Of a DNA stretch of 24,472 nucleotides, positions 7,346 to 14,024 are shown piece by piece. Made by a program: the position numbers and the translations under genes. The notes beneath the pieces were generated by a model. The model did not search any database. It saw only the letters and a program-made list of their open reading frames with translations, and had not been told where the DNA came from. The stretch comes from CAZSVE01 sp964610175 (GTDB taxonomy: Bacteria; Pseudomonadota; Gammaproteobacteria; HK1), in assembly GCA_964610175.1 (NCBI GenBank), contig CAZSVE010000046.1, positions 1 to 24,472 on the forward strand, written 5' to 3'. Positions within the stretch are counted from its first letter, which is position 1. The number at the start of each line of letters is the position of its first letter.

Positions 7346-8296
7346 CTAAGGGGTCCACGTCCAGGGGATGGTTTCGTCCATGAGGGGGTCGGAAACGTCG
7401 CGAGCGATTTTGTCCATGAGGGCGACATCCTCGCCTTCGAGGTGCACCGCCATGGCTGCTGCGTTGTGGGTTATCTGGGAGGCATCGCGAACGCCCGTGA
7501 TGGCGTGGGTGAGGGGTCGATCGATGACCCAGGCAATGGCCAGTTGCCCGAGGGAGAGATTCAGCCTTTTGGCGATGGGGCGAAGCTCCGCGAGTGCCCT
7601 TTGGACCCGCGCGGCGTGGGGGGCCTGGAACAGGATGGCGTCCTTGCGGTTATCCCCTTTGTCGAAGCGATGATTTTGCCCGAATCTGCCCGTCAAGAGG
7701 CCCTGAGCCAGCGGGGAGTAGGCCAGGATGCGGAGTTGGTTTTGTTCGCAATAGGGCCGAATGTCCCGGTCGATATGGCGCCAGAATAGGGAGTAGGGCG
7801 GTTGTAGACTGAAAATCTCTCCGTAGAGCGCTGCTTCCCGCAGTTCATGGAGGTTGAAATTGGAGACGCCGATGGCGCGGATCTTGCCATCATCCTTCAA
7901 TCGAGCGAGGGCCTCCATGGTATCGTCGATGGGTGTGGGTTCGCTGCCCCAATTGCCGCTCGGCCAGTGGATCTGATACAGATCGAGATAATCGGTGCCG
8001 AGATGCTGGAGAGAACGATGGCAGGCCTCGAATATCCGATCCGGGCGCAGATGGTCGGAAGAGACCTTGGAAAGGATGATGGCATCGAAGCGTTTTCCAC
8101 CGAGCGCCCTTCCCAGCAGTTGCTCGCTGTATCCGTCGCCATAGTCTTCCGCGGTATCGAAGGTGGTAATGCCGGCATCGAGCGCGGCATGGACGGCGCG
8201 GATGATGCCATCATCGGCAACGCCCGTCCAATACCGTTTATCGACCTGCCAGGTTCCCATGATCACGGGCGACAGTTTCGGGTGTTTTTCGATCAT
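7346..8296 (-). CDS. Aldo/keto reductase
   Basis: NAD(P)H-dependent reductase of the AKR superfamily, 316 residues, a (beta/alpha)8 barrel. The catalytic tetrad is visible: D47 and Y52 in FDTAEDYGDG, K77 in LSKVSSD and H110 in QIHWPS. GVSNFN (about 145-150) and the late AITGVRDASQ cofactor loop are also typical. The order and spacing resemble the YajO/YhdN-type oxidoreductases, but the substrate cannot be told. Its ATG overlaps the cutA stop codon in an ATGA arrangement (8293-8296), so translation is probably coupled to cutA. Confidence 0.92.
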   Translation of the reverse strand: MIEKHPKLSPVIMGTWQVDKRYWTGVADDGIIRAVHAALDAGITTFDTAEDYGDGYSEQLLGRALGGKRFDAIILSKVSSDHLRPDRIFEACHRSLQHLGTDYLDLYQIHWPSGNWGSEPTPIDDTMEALARLKDDGKIRAIGVSNFNLHELREAALYGEIFSLQPPYSLFWRHIDRDIRPYCEQNQLRILAYSPLAQGLLTGRFGQNHRFDKGDNRKDAILFQAPHAARVQRALAELRPIAKRLNLSLGQLAIAWVIDRPLTHAITGVRDASQITHNAAAMAVHLEGEDVALMDKIARDVSDPLMDETIPWTWTP

Positions 8297-8628
8297 GATG
8301 GACTTTCCTCTCCGGTTGCGTACTGTTGCAACCATGTCTCGAATTCGGCTGTCCCCGATTGAAATCCCTGAAAAATGATCCCGGGGACTTCATAGGGGTG
8401 TAGATCGGTGATTACCTCGCTCACCCGGTCTTTCAGTGGTTCACGGGTATAGAGTTCGCACAGCCACTCGAGCTCATGATGTATCTCGCCCTGCCACCAA
8501 TAGGTTGATTCGGTGGCAGCCGTGACGCATCCCCCGGCAGCTAAATGCCTGGTTACCAGTTCCTCGATGATGGTTTTGGCGATCTCCCGACTCGGGGCCG
8601 CGAAACGAACCAGGATCAGGGAAGACAC
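8293..8628 (-). CDS. cutA: Divalent cation tolerance protein CutA
   Basis: 111-residue trimeric CutA1-family protein, linked in E. coli to copper and divalent cation tolerance; its biochemical role is still unclear. Family hallmarks are the central TYWWQGEI strand, the ELYTREPLKDRV segment and HPYEVPGI. It starts with GTG at 8628, preceded by GAGG about 9 bases upstream; a nearby ATG is out of frame. The stop overlaps the start of the aldo/keto reductase (ATGA). Era lies 102 bases upstream in the same direction, so era-cutA-AKR could form one transcript. Confidence 0.92.
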   Translation of the reverse strand: MSSLILVRFAAPSREIAKTIIEELVTRHLAAGGCVTAATESTYWWQGEIHHELEWLCELYTREPLKDRVSEVITDLHPYEVPGIIFQGFQSGTAEFETWLQQYATGEESPS

Positions 8629-8730
8629 TGCATTACCTCTTCATCCTTATCGAGGCAGAGGGAGGTCCTTTGCACCCCGTGTTCATCTTTTGGCCTCATG
8701 GCTTCCATAGCCTCGTCGGTGTCGGTGCCG

Positions 8731-9648
8731 CTATTCGTAATGCAGCATGCGCAATGTGGCATCATTCGCCGACCAGCCGGCGCGGACCTTGGTCCAGAGC
8801 TTCAAGAGAACCTTTTTCTCGAAGAAATCCTCCATTTCCGCCCTTGCCTTGGAGCCGATGCTTTTTAACATGTTGCCCTGTTTTCCGATCACGATAGCCT
8901 TCTGCCCCGGTTTTTCCACCCAAATTACGGCATCGATGACGATGATCTTTCTCCGTTCCGACCAGTTTTCGATTTCCACGGCAAGTCGGTAAGGGAGCTC
9001 TTGCCCTAGACTCCGGGTGAGTTTTTCCCGGATCAGCTCCGAGGCAAAGAATTGCTTGCTCTGGTCGGTTATCTGACGTTTCGGGAAGAGCAGCTCTCCC
9101 TCGGGCAGGTTTCGCGCCACCAATTCTTCCAGTAAGGGAATATTGTCGCCGCGCGACGCCGACAAGGGAATGATTTCTCGATAGTCTCCGCTGAGATCCA
9201 TCTCCTCGAGAAAGGGGAGAAGCTCTGTTTTGTCCTTGATTCGATCGATCTTGTTGACGGCAAGGATAACCGGGGCACGAGAATCCGTGAGCCGGAGTTG
9301 TACATCGTGGTCCAATTCCATCCAGCGTTGCGCCTCCACGACGAAGATCGCCAAATCGACATCGAGCATGGCACCCGTCGCCATGCGGTTCATATATCGA
9401 TTGATGGCCCGCTTGCCCTGGAGGTCGAGGCCCGGCGTATCCAGGTAGATCGCCTGACAGCTCTTTGTGGTCTTGATGCCGAGGATCCGATTCCGCGTAG
9501 TCTGGGGTTTGCGCGAAGTAATACTGAGCTTGCGTTCCAGAATCCTGTTCAGCAAAGTCGATTTACCGACATTTGGTCTTCCGACAATGGCCACATAACC
9601 GCGTCGAAACGAGGAAGAAACGGGCGAGGGAGAGGAGTGATTGATCAT
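8731..9648 (-). CDS. era: GTPase Era, 16S rRNA/30S assembly factor
   Basis: Essential Ras-like GTPase that binds the 3' end of 16S rRNA during 30S maturation. The 305-residue product has G1 GRPNVGKS (23-30), an SRKPQTTRN switch I/G2 region, G3 DTPG, G4 NKID and G5 SAS. The C-terminal KH domain has a VIGKQGNMLKSIG loop and ends RMLHYE. The ATG at 9648 matches the usual Era N-terminus; the open frame upstream runs into repeat A5 and is not era sequence. Era normally follows rnc in gammaproteobacteria. Here the upstream neighbour is a repeat cluster and then a divergent aldolase gene, so era must have its own promoter between 9649 and about 10050. Confidence 0.96.
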   Translation of the reverse strand: MINHSSPSPVSSSFRRGYVAIVGRPNVGKSTLLNRILERKLSITSRKPQTTRNRILGIKTTKSCQAIYLDTPGLDLQGKRAINRYMNRMATGAMLDVDLAIFVVEAQRWMELDHDVQLRLTDSRAPVILAVNKIDRIKDKTELLPFLEEMDLSGDYREIIPLSASRGDNIPLLEELVARNLPEGELLFPKRQITDQSKQFFASELIREKLTRSLGQELPYRLAVEIENWSERRKIIVIDAVIWVEKPGQKAIVIGKQGNMLKSIGSKARAEMEDFFEKKVLLKLWTKVRAGWSANDATLRMLHYE

Positions 9649-9726
9649 GAAGGGTCGATTGTTCGAGTATTCGGCTTTTCGCACCCAGAACAGCACTCGG
9701 CGCGGGAGATCCCTCTCCGCCTTTAT

Positions 9727-9765
9727 TTTGTTTATTTCCCGCTCGGCTTCGCAAATGAGCAAATT
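9727..9765 (+). repeat. Family A copy A5, left half (split by B5)
   Basis: Begins TTTGTTTATTTCCCGCTCGG and stops after GAGCAAATT, where a family B element interrupts it. The right half resumes at 9857. Confidence 0.85.
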
Positions 9766-9856
9766 GAACCTGTTAGCGCTTCGCGCCGGATCCGAAGCGG
9801 GATGGGCTCGGATCTCGGCACCGGTTTTTCCGGAATTTTTGTTCTTCCGATACGTG
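9766..9856 (-). repeat. Family B copy B5, nested inside A5
   Basis: Reverse-strand B element of the B3 sub-type: CCGG-AAAAA-CCGG hairpin, GATCCGA/TCGGATC stem and terminal GGCGC-GAA-GCGCT. It lies between AAATT and TACGG of copy A5. No clear target duplication is visible at the joints. Confidence 0.85.
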
Positions 9857-9925
9857 TACGGAACGCCAGTTTTGCTTTACCGATGTCGGGCCATGCTGCA
9901 TCGGTTCGAGCACAAGCTTCGCTGG
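9857..9925 (+). repeat. Family A copy A5, right half
   Basis: Resumes with TACGGAACGCCAGTTTTGC and ends CACAAGCTTCGCTGG. It carries the internal stem ACCGAT/ATCGGT around a 15-base loop. Bases 9926-10051 hold no feature I recognise. Confidence 0.85.
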
Positions 9926-10051
9926 ATATTTTCCCTGTTTTCCGGATTTATATCTATTATCATACGGCTGATAGGGAAACCGGGGCGTTCTCTCGAGTGA
10001 GCGAAGACTATTCCTTTCGAAGCCCCGCCGATGCACCAGCGCTAGTGTACC

Positions 10052-10162
10052 ACCTGGAGAAGCTTCGCCTCGAACCGATGAAGCGTGATTCGATAGTAGT
10101 AGGGAAAAATCAGCGTTTCGTAGGATTCGACTATTGGCGAAGCCGAGCGGGAGATAAACAAA
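10052..10162 (-). repeat. Family A dispersed repeat, copy A6
   Basis: Reverse-strand copy, from CTGGAGAAGCTTCGCCTCGAA to GAGCGGGAGATAAACAAAA, more diverged in the middle. It lies upstream of the aldolase gene and faces A5 in the same divergent gap. Confidence 0.75.
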
Positions 10163-10198
10163 ATATTCGGGAAACCCCGATAGCTGGTCTTTTTTGCC

Positions 10199-10239
10199 AG
10201 TGCGTATCAGTGCGTATCTTAGGCGTATCAGTGTGTATC
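10199..10239 (+). repeat. Four tandem 10-11 base repeats upstream of the aldolase
   Basis: AGTGCGTATC, AGTGCGTATC, TTAGGCGTATC and AGTGTGTATC follow one another directly, ending 78 bases before the aldolase start. The period is close to one helical turn, so this may be a regulator-binding array, or it may simply be a slippage product. Confidence 0.6.
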
Positions 10240-10317
10240 TCGACTTCGCACCTGGCTGCCTCTTCGATGGCCTGATACCCGACGAAACCTGTTCCACCCA
10301 TTACGAAAGATTCCCAC

Positions 10318-10956
10318 ATGAACAACGCGACGACAAGACAAAAGATCATCGATACCTGCCGGGAAATGAACCGCCTGGGCGTAAACCAGGGGAAGTCCGG
10401 TAATGTCAGCATGCGAATCGGGGATGGTTTTTTGATTACTCCATCGGGACTTGGCTATGACACCATGGAACCTGCGGATATCGTCGAAATGGACCTCGAC
10501 GCGGGTTACCAGGGCAAACGTACGCCTTCGGGCGAGTGGCGCATCCACCGGGATATTCTGCGCGCGCACAGCGATGTTCGGGTAGTGATCCATGCCCATG
10601 CAATGTTCTGCACCACGCTCGCCATCCACGGGCTTTCCATTCCGGCGGTGCACTACCTGGTATTATTGGCGGGGGGGGACGATATTCCGTGCGCCCCTTA
10701 CGCTCCGCCCATGACCCGGGCTCTTTCCGATACCGTTCTCTCCACCCTGGTGGGGCGCCGCGCCTGCCTCATGGCCCATCATGGCGTGATCACCGTCGGC
10801 GAGGATTTGGAGGAAACCTTGAATCTATTGGTGGAGGTGGAAAGCCTCGCCGCCCAGTATTGGCATGCCCTGCAGATCGGCCCGCCGCCGGTGTTGAATG
10901 AGCAACAAATGCGGGAAGCCAGGGAGATCATGAAAGACTATGGAAGGCAAAAATGA
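10318..10956 (+). CDS. Class II aldolase/adducin-domain protein (L-fuculose-phosphate aldolase-like)
   Basis: 212-residue zinc-dependent aldolase of the FucA/AraD family, which splits phosphorylated sugars or epimerises pentulose phosphates. The Zn ligands are H92 and H94 in IHAHAMF and a third His in MAHHGV (154/155); E73 in the SGEWRIHRDI segment is the catalytic Glu position. KSGNVSMR (26-33) is the phosphate-binding motif. The length matches FucA (215). No sugar kinase or isomerase gene is nearby, so the substrate is unknown; methylthioribulose-phosphate dehydratase (MtnB) and related enzymes share this fold. The ATG at 10318 has only a weak GAAAGA upstream. A short tandem repeat array and copy A6 lie in its upstream region. 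Confidence 0.88.
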   Translation: MNNATTRQKIIDTCREMNRLGVNQGKSGNVSMRIGDGFLITPSGLGYDTMEPADIVEMDLDAGYQGKRTPSGEWRIHRDILRAHSDVRVVIHAHAMFCTTLAIHGLSIPAVHYLVLLAGGDDIPCAPYAPPMTRALSDTVLSTLVGRRACLMAHHGVITVGEDLEETLNLLVEVESLAAQYWHALQIGPPPVLNEQQMREAREIMKDYGRQK

Positions 10957-11029
10957 GTTGGAAATAGCACGAGAGGCGGATACCTTGGGAAAAGTAGGGC
11001 TCTCGGAGAGACTCGTTGGCCCTTGGTGA

Positions 11030-11139
11030 TTTATTTATTTTCCGCTCGGCTTCACAATTGGATCGAGCCTTACAAGGCGCCAATCTTGCTTTACTAATAC
11101 GGGGTCATGCGTTGTCGGTTCGAGCACGAGCTTTGCTAG
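11030..11139 (+). repeat. Family A dispersed repeat, copy A7
   Basis: Full-length forward copy of the A2 subfamily (TTCACAATTGGATCGA, ACAAGGCGCC, ACTAATACGGGG), ending GCTTTGCTAGT. It forms a head-to-tail pair with A8. Confidence 0.85.
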
Positions 11140-11157
11140 TTAGTTCATTTATTCAGT

Positions 11158-11275
11158 TCGTTTATTTCCCGCTCATCTTCGCGAATGCGTCGAGTTTTAC
11201 GAAACAATCGTTTTGCTTCGACTGATGCCCAAATCACGCTTTATCGGCTCTCAAACGAAGTTTTGCCTTTGCTGG
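11158..11275 (+). repeat. Family A dispersed repeat, copy A8 (diverged right end)
   Basis: Forward copy starting TCGTTTATTTCCCGCTCATC. Its right end has CTCTCAAACGAAGTTTTGCC in place of the usual GAGCACAAGCTTCGC. The stop codon of the hypothetical gene on the other strand lies inside it. Confidence 0.75.
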
Positions 11276-11588
11276 AGTTGGAGTGCTGTCTCGGAGCGCC
11301 CGGAGCCTTGCCCTTCCAATGGACAGGATGGCCTTTTTGGCCCGGTGGGGTTGGGGTCTTCTCTATCCCGCACGCGGTGTTGCCGTAAACGGACATGATG
11401 GATTTCAGCTCTTCGAATACGGCGGCTCGTCCCTCCTCCCCGAGGGAGGTGGTTTCCGGGATGTGCTCCCCCCGTTCCAGTGCGGTGATCTTGCCCAGGA
11501 CGCTTCTGCAGCCCTGTTGGCATAGAAGCTCGACGCACTCGTCGATGGCAGAGGGAGAAGGGCGGGGTGTTCGTCGGGAGGAAGGCAT
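11241..11588 (-). CDS. Hypothetical protein with Cys-containing N-terminal helix region
   Basis: 115 residues from the ATG at 11588. The core, IDECVELLCQQGCRSVLGK followed by ITALERGEHIPET and FEELKSIMSVYG, looks like a genuine small helical domain with three cysteines in its first helix. I recall no named family for it. After about residue 80 the sequence becomes Gly/Pro/Lys/Ser-rich (TPTPPGQKGHP, SSKGKTSFESR), and the last roughly 12 codons plus the TAA stop fall inside repeat A8. The C-terminus may therefore have been altered by the repeat. It lies downstream of tpx on the same strand, separated by a strong hairpin. Confidence 0.6.
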   Translation of the reverse strand: MPSSRRTPRPSPSAIDECVELLCQQGCRSVLGKITALERGEHIPETTSLGEEGRAAVFEELKSIMSVYGNTACGIEKTPTPPGQKGHPVHWKGKAPGAPRQHSNSSKGKTSFESR

Positions 11589-11642
11589 GGTATTGCGGGG
11601 CGACCGGCCATCGAGGAGCCTTGCGCCCCTCGACGGTTGCAT

Positions 11643-11669
11643 GAAAATCAGGGATTGTCCCCGATTTTC
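11643..11669 (-). terminator. Stem-loop downstream of tpx
   Basis: On the minus strand GAAAATCGGGGA-CAA-TCCCTGATTTTC pairs over 12 positions (one G-T) with a 3-base loop, 33 bases past the tpx stop. The A-rich left arm and T-rich right arm around a GC core fit a factor-independent terminator for tpx. Confidence 0.5.
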
Positions 11670-11702
11670 CCAGTATCCGGATAAAGCTGAATGTGTGGGG
11701 CC

Positions 11703-12200
11703 TTAGAGGGCCTTCAGCGCTGTTTCATAGTCGGGCTCATCGGCGATTTCCGATACGAGCTGGGTGTAGATCACCTTGTCTTTTTCATCGAGGACCACGA
11801 CGGCGCGCGCGGTAATACCGGCAAGGGCGGTATCTTCGATGAGCACACCATAGTCTCTCGCGAAATCACGCGTACGCATCATGGAAAGGGTAGCAACGTT
11901 GTCTATCCCCTCGGCTCCGCAGAAGCGGCCCTGGGCAAACGGCAGATCGGCGGAAATGGTGCAAATCGCCGTACCGGGATTTTTCTTCGCGTAATCGTTG
12001 AATTTCTTGGTGGAAATAGCGCAGGTGGGCGTATCCAGGCTGGGTACGATGTTCAGCAACTTTTTCTTGCCGGCGAAATTTGCAAGGCCGACGTTGTTGA
12101 GATCTTTGTCCACGAGTACGAAATCCGGGGCCTGGCTGCCAAGTGTCGGGAGAGTCCCATTCGTGCTGACCGGCGAACCCTGAAATGTTACTGTTGCCAT
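11703..12200 (-). CDS. tpx: Thiol peroxidase Tpx
   Basis: 165-residue atypical two-Cys peroxiredoxin (E. coli Tpx has 168), a thioredoxin-dependent lipid and alkyl hydroperoxide reductase. The peroxidatic Cys60 lies in PSLDTPTCAIST and the resolving Cys94 in AQGRFCGAEG, both at Tpx spacing. The N-terminal VTFQGSPV and TLPTLGSQAPDF are characteristic. The start is supported by GGAG at 12208-12211, 7 bases upstream. The gene diverges from rpoH across a 467-base region that contains a CIRCE operator, a 12-bp palindrome and repeat A9. A stem-loop follows the gene. Confidence 0.96.
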   Translation of the reverse strand: MATVTFQGSPVSTNGTLPTLGSQAPDFVLVDKDLNNVGLANFAGKKKLLNIVPSLDTPTCAISTKKFNDYAKKNPGTAICTISADLPFAQGRFCGAEGIDNVATLSMMRTRDFARDYGVLIEDTALAGITARAVVVLDEKDKVIYTQLVSEIADEPDYETALKAL

Positions 12201-12331
12201 AATTTTTCTCCAAAATCTAATCGGTTATTTATCTCTCGCCATGGGTTGGACTCGGGAATACGAGTAATGTCTCAGCCACCCAGGACGGCGCAATTCTACC
12301 GGATACCGAGCACCCCGATCCATCCCAAGTT

Positions 12332-12343
12332 ATTGACGTCAAT
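12332..12343. promoter_or_regulatory. 12-bp perfect palindrome in the tpx/rpoH divergent region
   Basis: ATTGACGTCAAT is its own reverse complement. It lies about 130 bases upstream of tpx and 110 bases before the rpoH promoter. It could be a dimeric regulator site; no family can be assigned. Confidence 0.3.
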
Positions 12344-12442
12344 AAACCTCGGGGCAGATTTTTGCGCTTTTATCGGTTTGGGATCATGGATTATCCATGG
12401 CAACCGATTTTTGGGTAATGGATTTTATGGATACCGATTTTG

Positions 12443-12469
12443 TTGGCACTCGATAAAGTAGAGTGCTAA
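12443..12469 (+). promoter_or_regulatory. CIRCE operator (HrcA-binding site) upstream of rpoH
   Basis: TTGGCACTC (12443-12451), a 9-base spacer, then GAGTGCTAA (12461-12469). This matches the CIRCE inverted repeat TTAGCACTC-N9-GAGTGCTAA in 17 of 18 half-site positions with exact spacing. HrcA represses through CIRCE and is released on heat shock through GroEL. Here the operator would control the heat-shock sigma factor itself. Confidence 0.85.
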
Positions 12470-12472
12470 CAT
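12443..12472 (+). promoter_or_regulatory. Predicted sigma-70 promoter of rpoH
   Basis: The -35 TTGGCA (12443-12448) and -10 TAACAT (12467-12472) are separated by 18 bases, and both fall on the CIRCE operator. A transcript from here would have a leader of about 190 bases that includes repeat A9. Confidence 0.5.
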
Positions 12473-12513
12473 ATGGGTCATATGGTATGGGCCTCGGCAA
12501 ACCAGATCACGAT

Positions 12514-12621
12514 CCAGCGAAGCTTGTGCTCGAATCGACAAAGCATTATTGAGTCTTGGTAAGGCGAAATTGGCGCCTCGAGAAACCGACTCATTTGCGA
12601 AGCCGAGCGGGAAATAAATAA
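12514..12621 (-). repeat. Family A dispersed repeat, copy A9, in the rpoH leader
   Basis: Full-length reverse-strand copy (CCAGCGAAGCTTGTGCTCGAA to GCCGAGCGGGAAATAAATAA). It lies between the predicted rpoH promoter and the start codon, ending 46 bases before the ATG, so it would be transcribed in the leader. Confidence 0.85.
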
Positions 12622-12667
12622 GGCCGAAATGATTCGATGGAAGCGGAACCTGAATCCGGAGTAATTC

Positions 12668-13525
12668 ATGATGACAAAAGCATTGGATATCACCATGGCA
12701 TTGCCTGCCAATAGTTTGGAAGCATACCAGCAGGCGATAAACACTATTCCTCTCCTGACTGCCGAAGAGGAAAAGGAGCTCGCCGAACGCTATCGGCGGG
12801 AGGGCGACCTCGAGGCCGCATGGCGACTGGTATCGTCCCATCTCCGTTTCGTGGTGCGTATCGCCCGTAGTTACAATGGCTATGGGCTGCAGGAGGCAGA
12901 CCTGATCCAGGAGGGCAGCATCGGACTGATGAAGGCGGTAAAGCGTTTCGATCCCGATATCGGCGTGCGGCTGGTATCTTTTGCCGTTCATTGGATCCGC
13001 GCCGAGATCCATGAATTCATCCTTCGCAATTGGCGCATCGTCAAGGTTGCCACCACCAAGGCCCAGCGCAAATTGTTTTTCAACCTGCGCAGTGCCAAGA
13101 AACGGCTCGGTTGGTTGAATCGAAGCGAAGTCAGCGCCATTGCCGAGGACCTCGGGGTTACCCCCGATACCGTGGTGGAGATGGAAAAGCGCCTGAATGC
13201 CAGGGATGCCGCCTTCGATGCCTTTGGCGAAGAAGACGACGAAGACCTGGAAAGGATCACCCCTGCCACCTACCTGCGGGATCAGCGCTTCGAACCTGCC
13301 CTGCGCGCCGAAGAGGAAGACTGGCAAAGACACAGCGAAACCCAGTTGCGCAATGCCCTGACCACCCTCGATCCGCGCAGCAAGGAAATCATTACCAAGC
13401 GTTGGCTCGACGAAGAAAAAAGCACCTTACGAGAATTGGCCGATCGCTATCAGGTATCGGCGGAGCGCATCCGGCAGTTGGAGCAAAACGCCATGAAAAA
13501 ACTTCGTGGGGTAATGGTGATGTAG
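12668..13525 (+). CDS. rpoH: RNA polymerase sigma-32 factor RpoH
   Basis: Heat-shock sigma factor, 285 residues (E. coli 284). Region 2 is clear (LRFVVRIARSYNGYGLQEAD, DLIQEGSIGLMKAVKRFDP), as is the RpoH box QRKLFFNLR (133-141), which separates RpoH from other group sigma factors. Region 4.2 ends the protein (LRELADRYQVSAERIRQLEQ). The start is supported by GGAG (12658-12661), 6 bases before the first of two adjacent ATGs. The usual upstream ftsYEX genes are absent; the gene stands alone, diverging from tpx. Upstream are a CIRCE site and a predicted promoter, then repeat A9 in the leader. HrcA control, together with the normal post-translational control of sigma-32, is inferred. Confidence 0.96.
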   Translation: MMTKALDITMALPANSLEAYQQAINTIPLLTAEEEKELAERYRREGDLEAAWRLVSSHLRFVVRIARSYNGYGLQEADLIQEGSIGLMKAVKRFDPDIGVRLVSFAVHWIRAEIHEFILRNWRIVKVATTKAQRKLFFNLRSAKKRLGWLNRSEVSAIAEDLGVTPDTVVEMEKRLNARDAAFDAFGEEDDEDLERITPATYLRDQRFEPALRAEEEDWQRHSETQLRNALTTLDPRSKEIITKRWLDEEKSTLRELADRYQVSAERIRQLEQNAMKKLRGVMVM

Positions 13526-13581
13526 GGGGGCATTCTCCATGGGAAGGCTTTTCAGCCCCACCAACCAAGATTTCTCCCTTC

Positions 13582-13751
13582 GTTGCGCCGGGCAAAGCCC
13601 GGCATATCTTGCAAGGTGGGAGTCCCTGTCGGGAGAGATGCAAAAATGCAGGCCTGTAAGGGCTAGCCACCCATCCGTATCGAGCCTTGGGTCCATGGCG
13701 AAGTATCGTAAGAGATACGAACAAGATGGGCTAAGCGTGGGCAGGGAATTC
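13582..13751 (+). mobile_element. Probable group II intron 5' relic
   Basis: GTTGCGCCGGGCAAAGCCCGG is followed by GCAAGGTGGGAGTCCCTGTC, a run of short hairpins (CGGGCAAAGCCCG; CGTATC/GATACG) and GGCTAGCCACCC. This resembles the 5' GUGYG start and the domain I 'AAGGTGgaAGTCC' segment of bacterial group II introns. No reverse transcriptase, domain V or 3' end is present, so it is at most a truncated remnant. It lies 56 bases after rpoH and touches repeat A10. Confidence 0.4.
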
Positions 13752-13752
13752 T

Positions 13753-13860
13753 CTAGCGAAGCTTGTGCTCGAATCGATGAGGCATGATTTGGTATCGAGA
13801 GCAAAATTAGCGTTTTGTAAAACTTGACTCCTTTGTGAAGATGAACGGGAAATAAGCAAA
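13753..13860 (-). repeat. Family A dispersed repeat, copy A10
   Basis: Reverse-strand copy (CTAGCGAAGCTTGTGCTCGAA ... CGGGAAATAAGCAAA). Its internal stem reads TCGAT/ATCGA around a 15-base loop, again compensated relative to other copies. Bases 13861-14024, up to the GGDEF stop, show nothing I recognise. Confidence 0.85.
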
Positions 13861-14024
13861 ATAATGCCCATTGTGGCCTCACCGCATGGCGAACCCGCAT
13901 GCCGGCAGGCCTAATCGTTTCTTCGGAATGGGGGTTTGTCCGTATCGGAATCGCACAAGGGCGGTGGAGGGGCGCATCCCCACAGTGGCAGTACGGGCAC
14001 TACCCGACCCCGGAAGGGGGCCAG

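Noticed and set aside
9649..9762. N-terminal extension of Era
   Set aside because: The extension is translated from repeat A5. Era homologues begin close to the chosen ATG.
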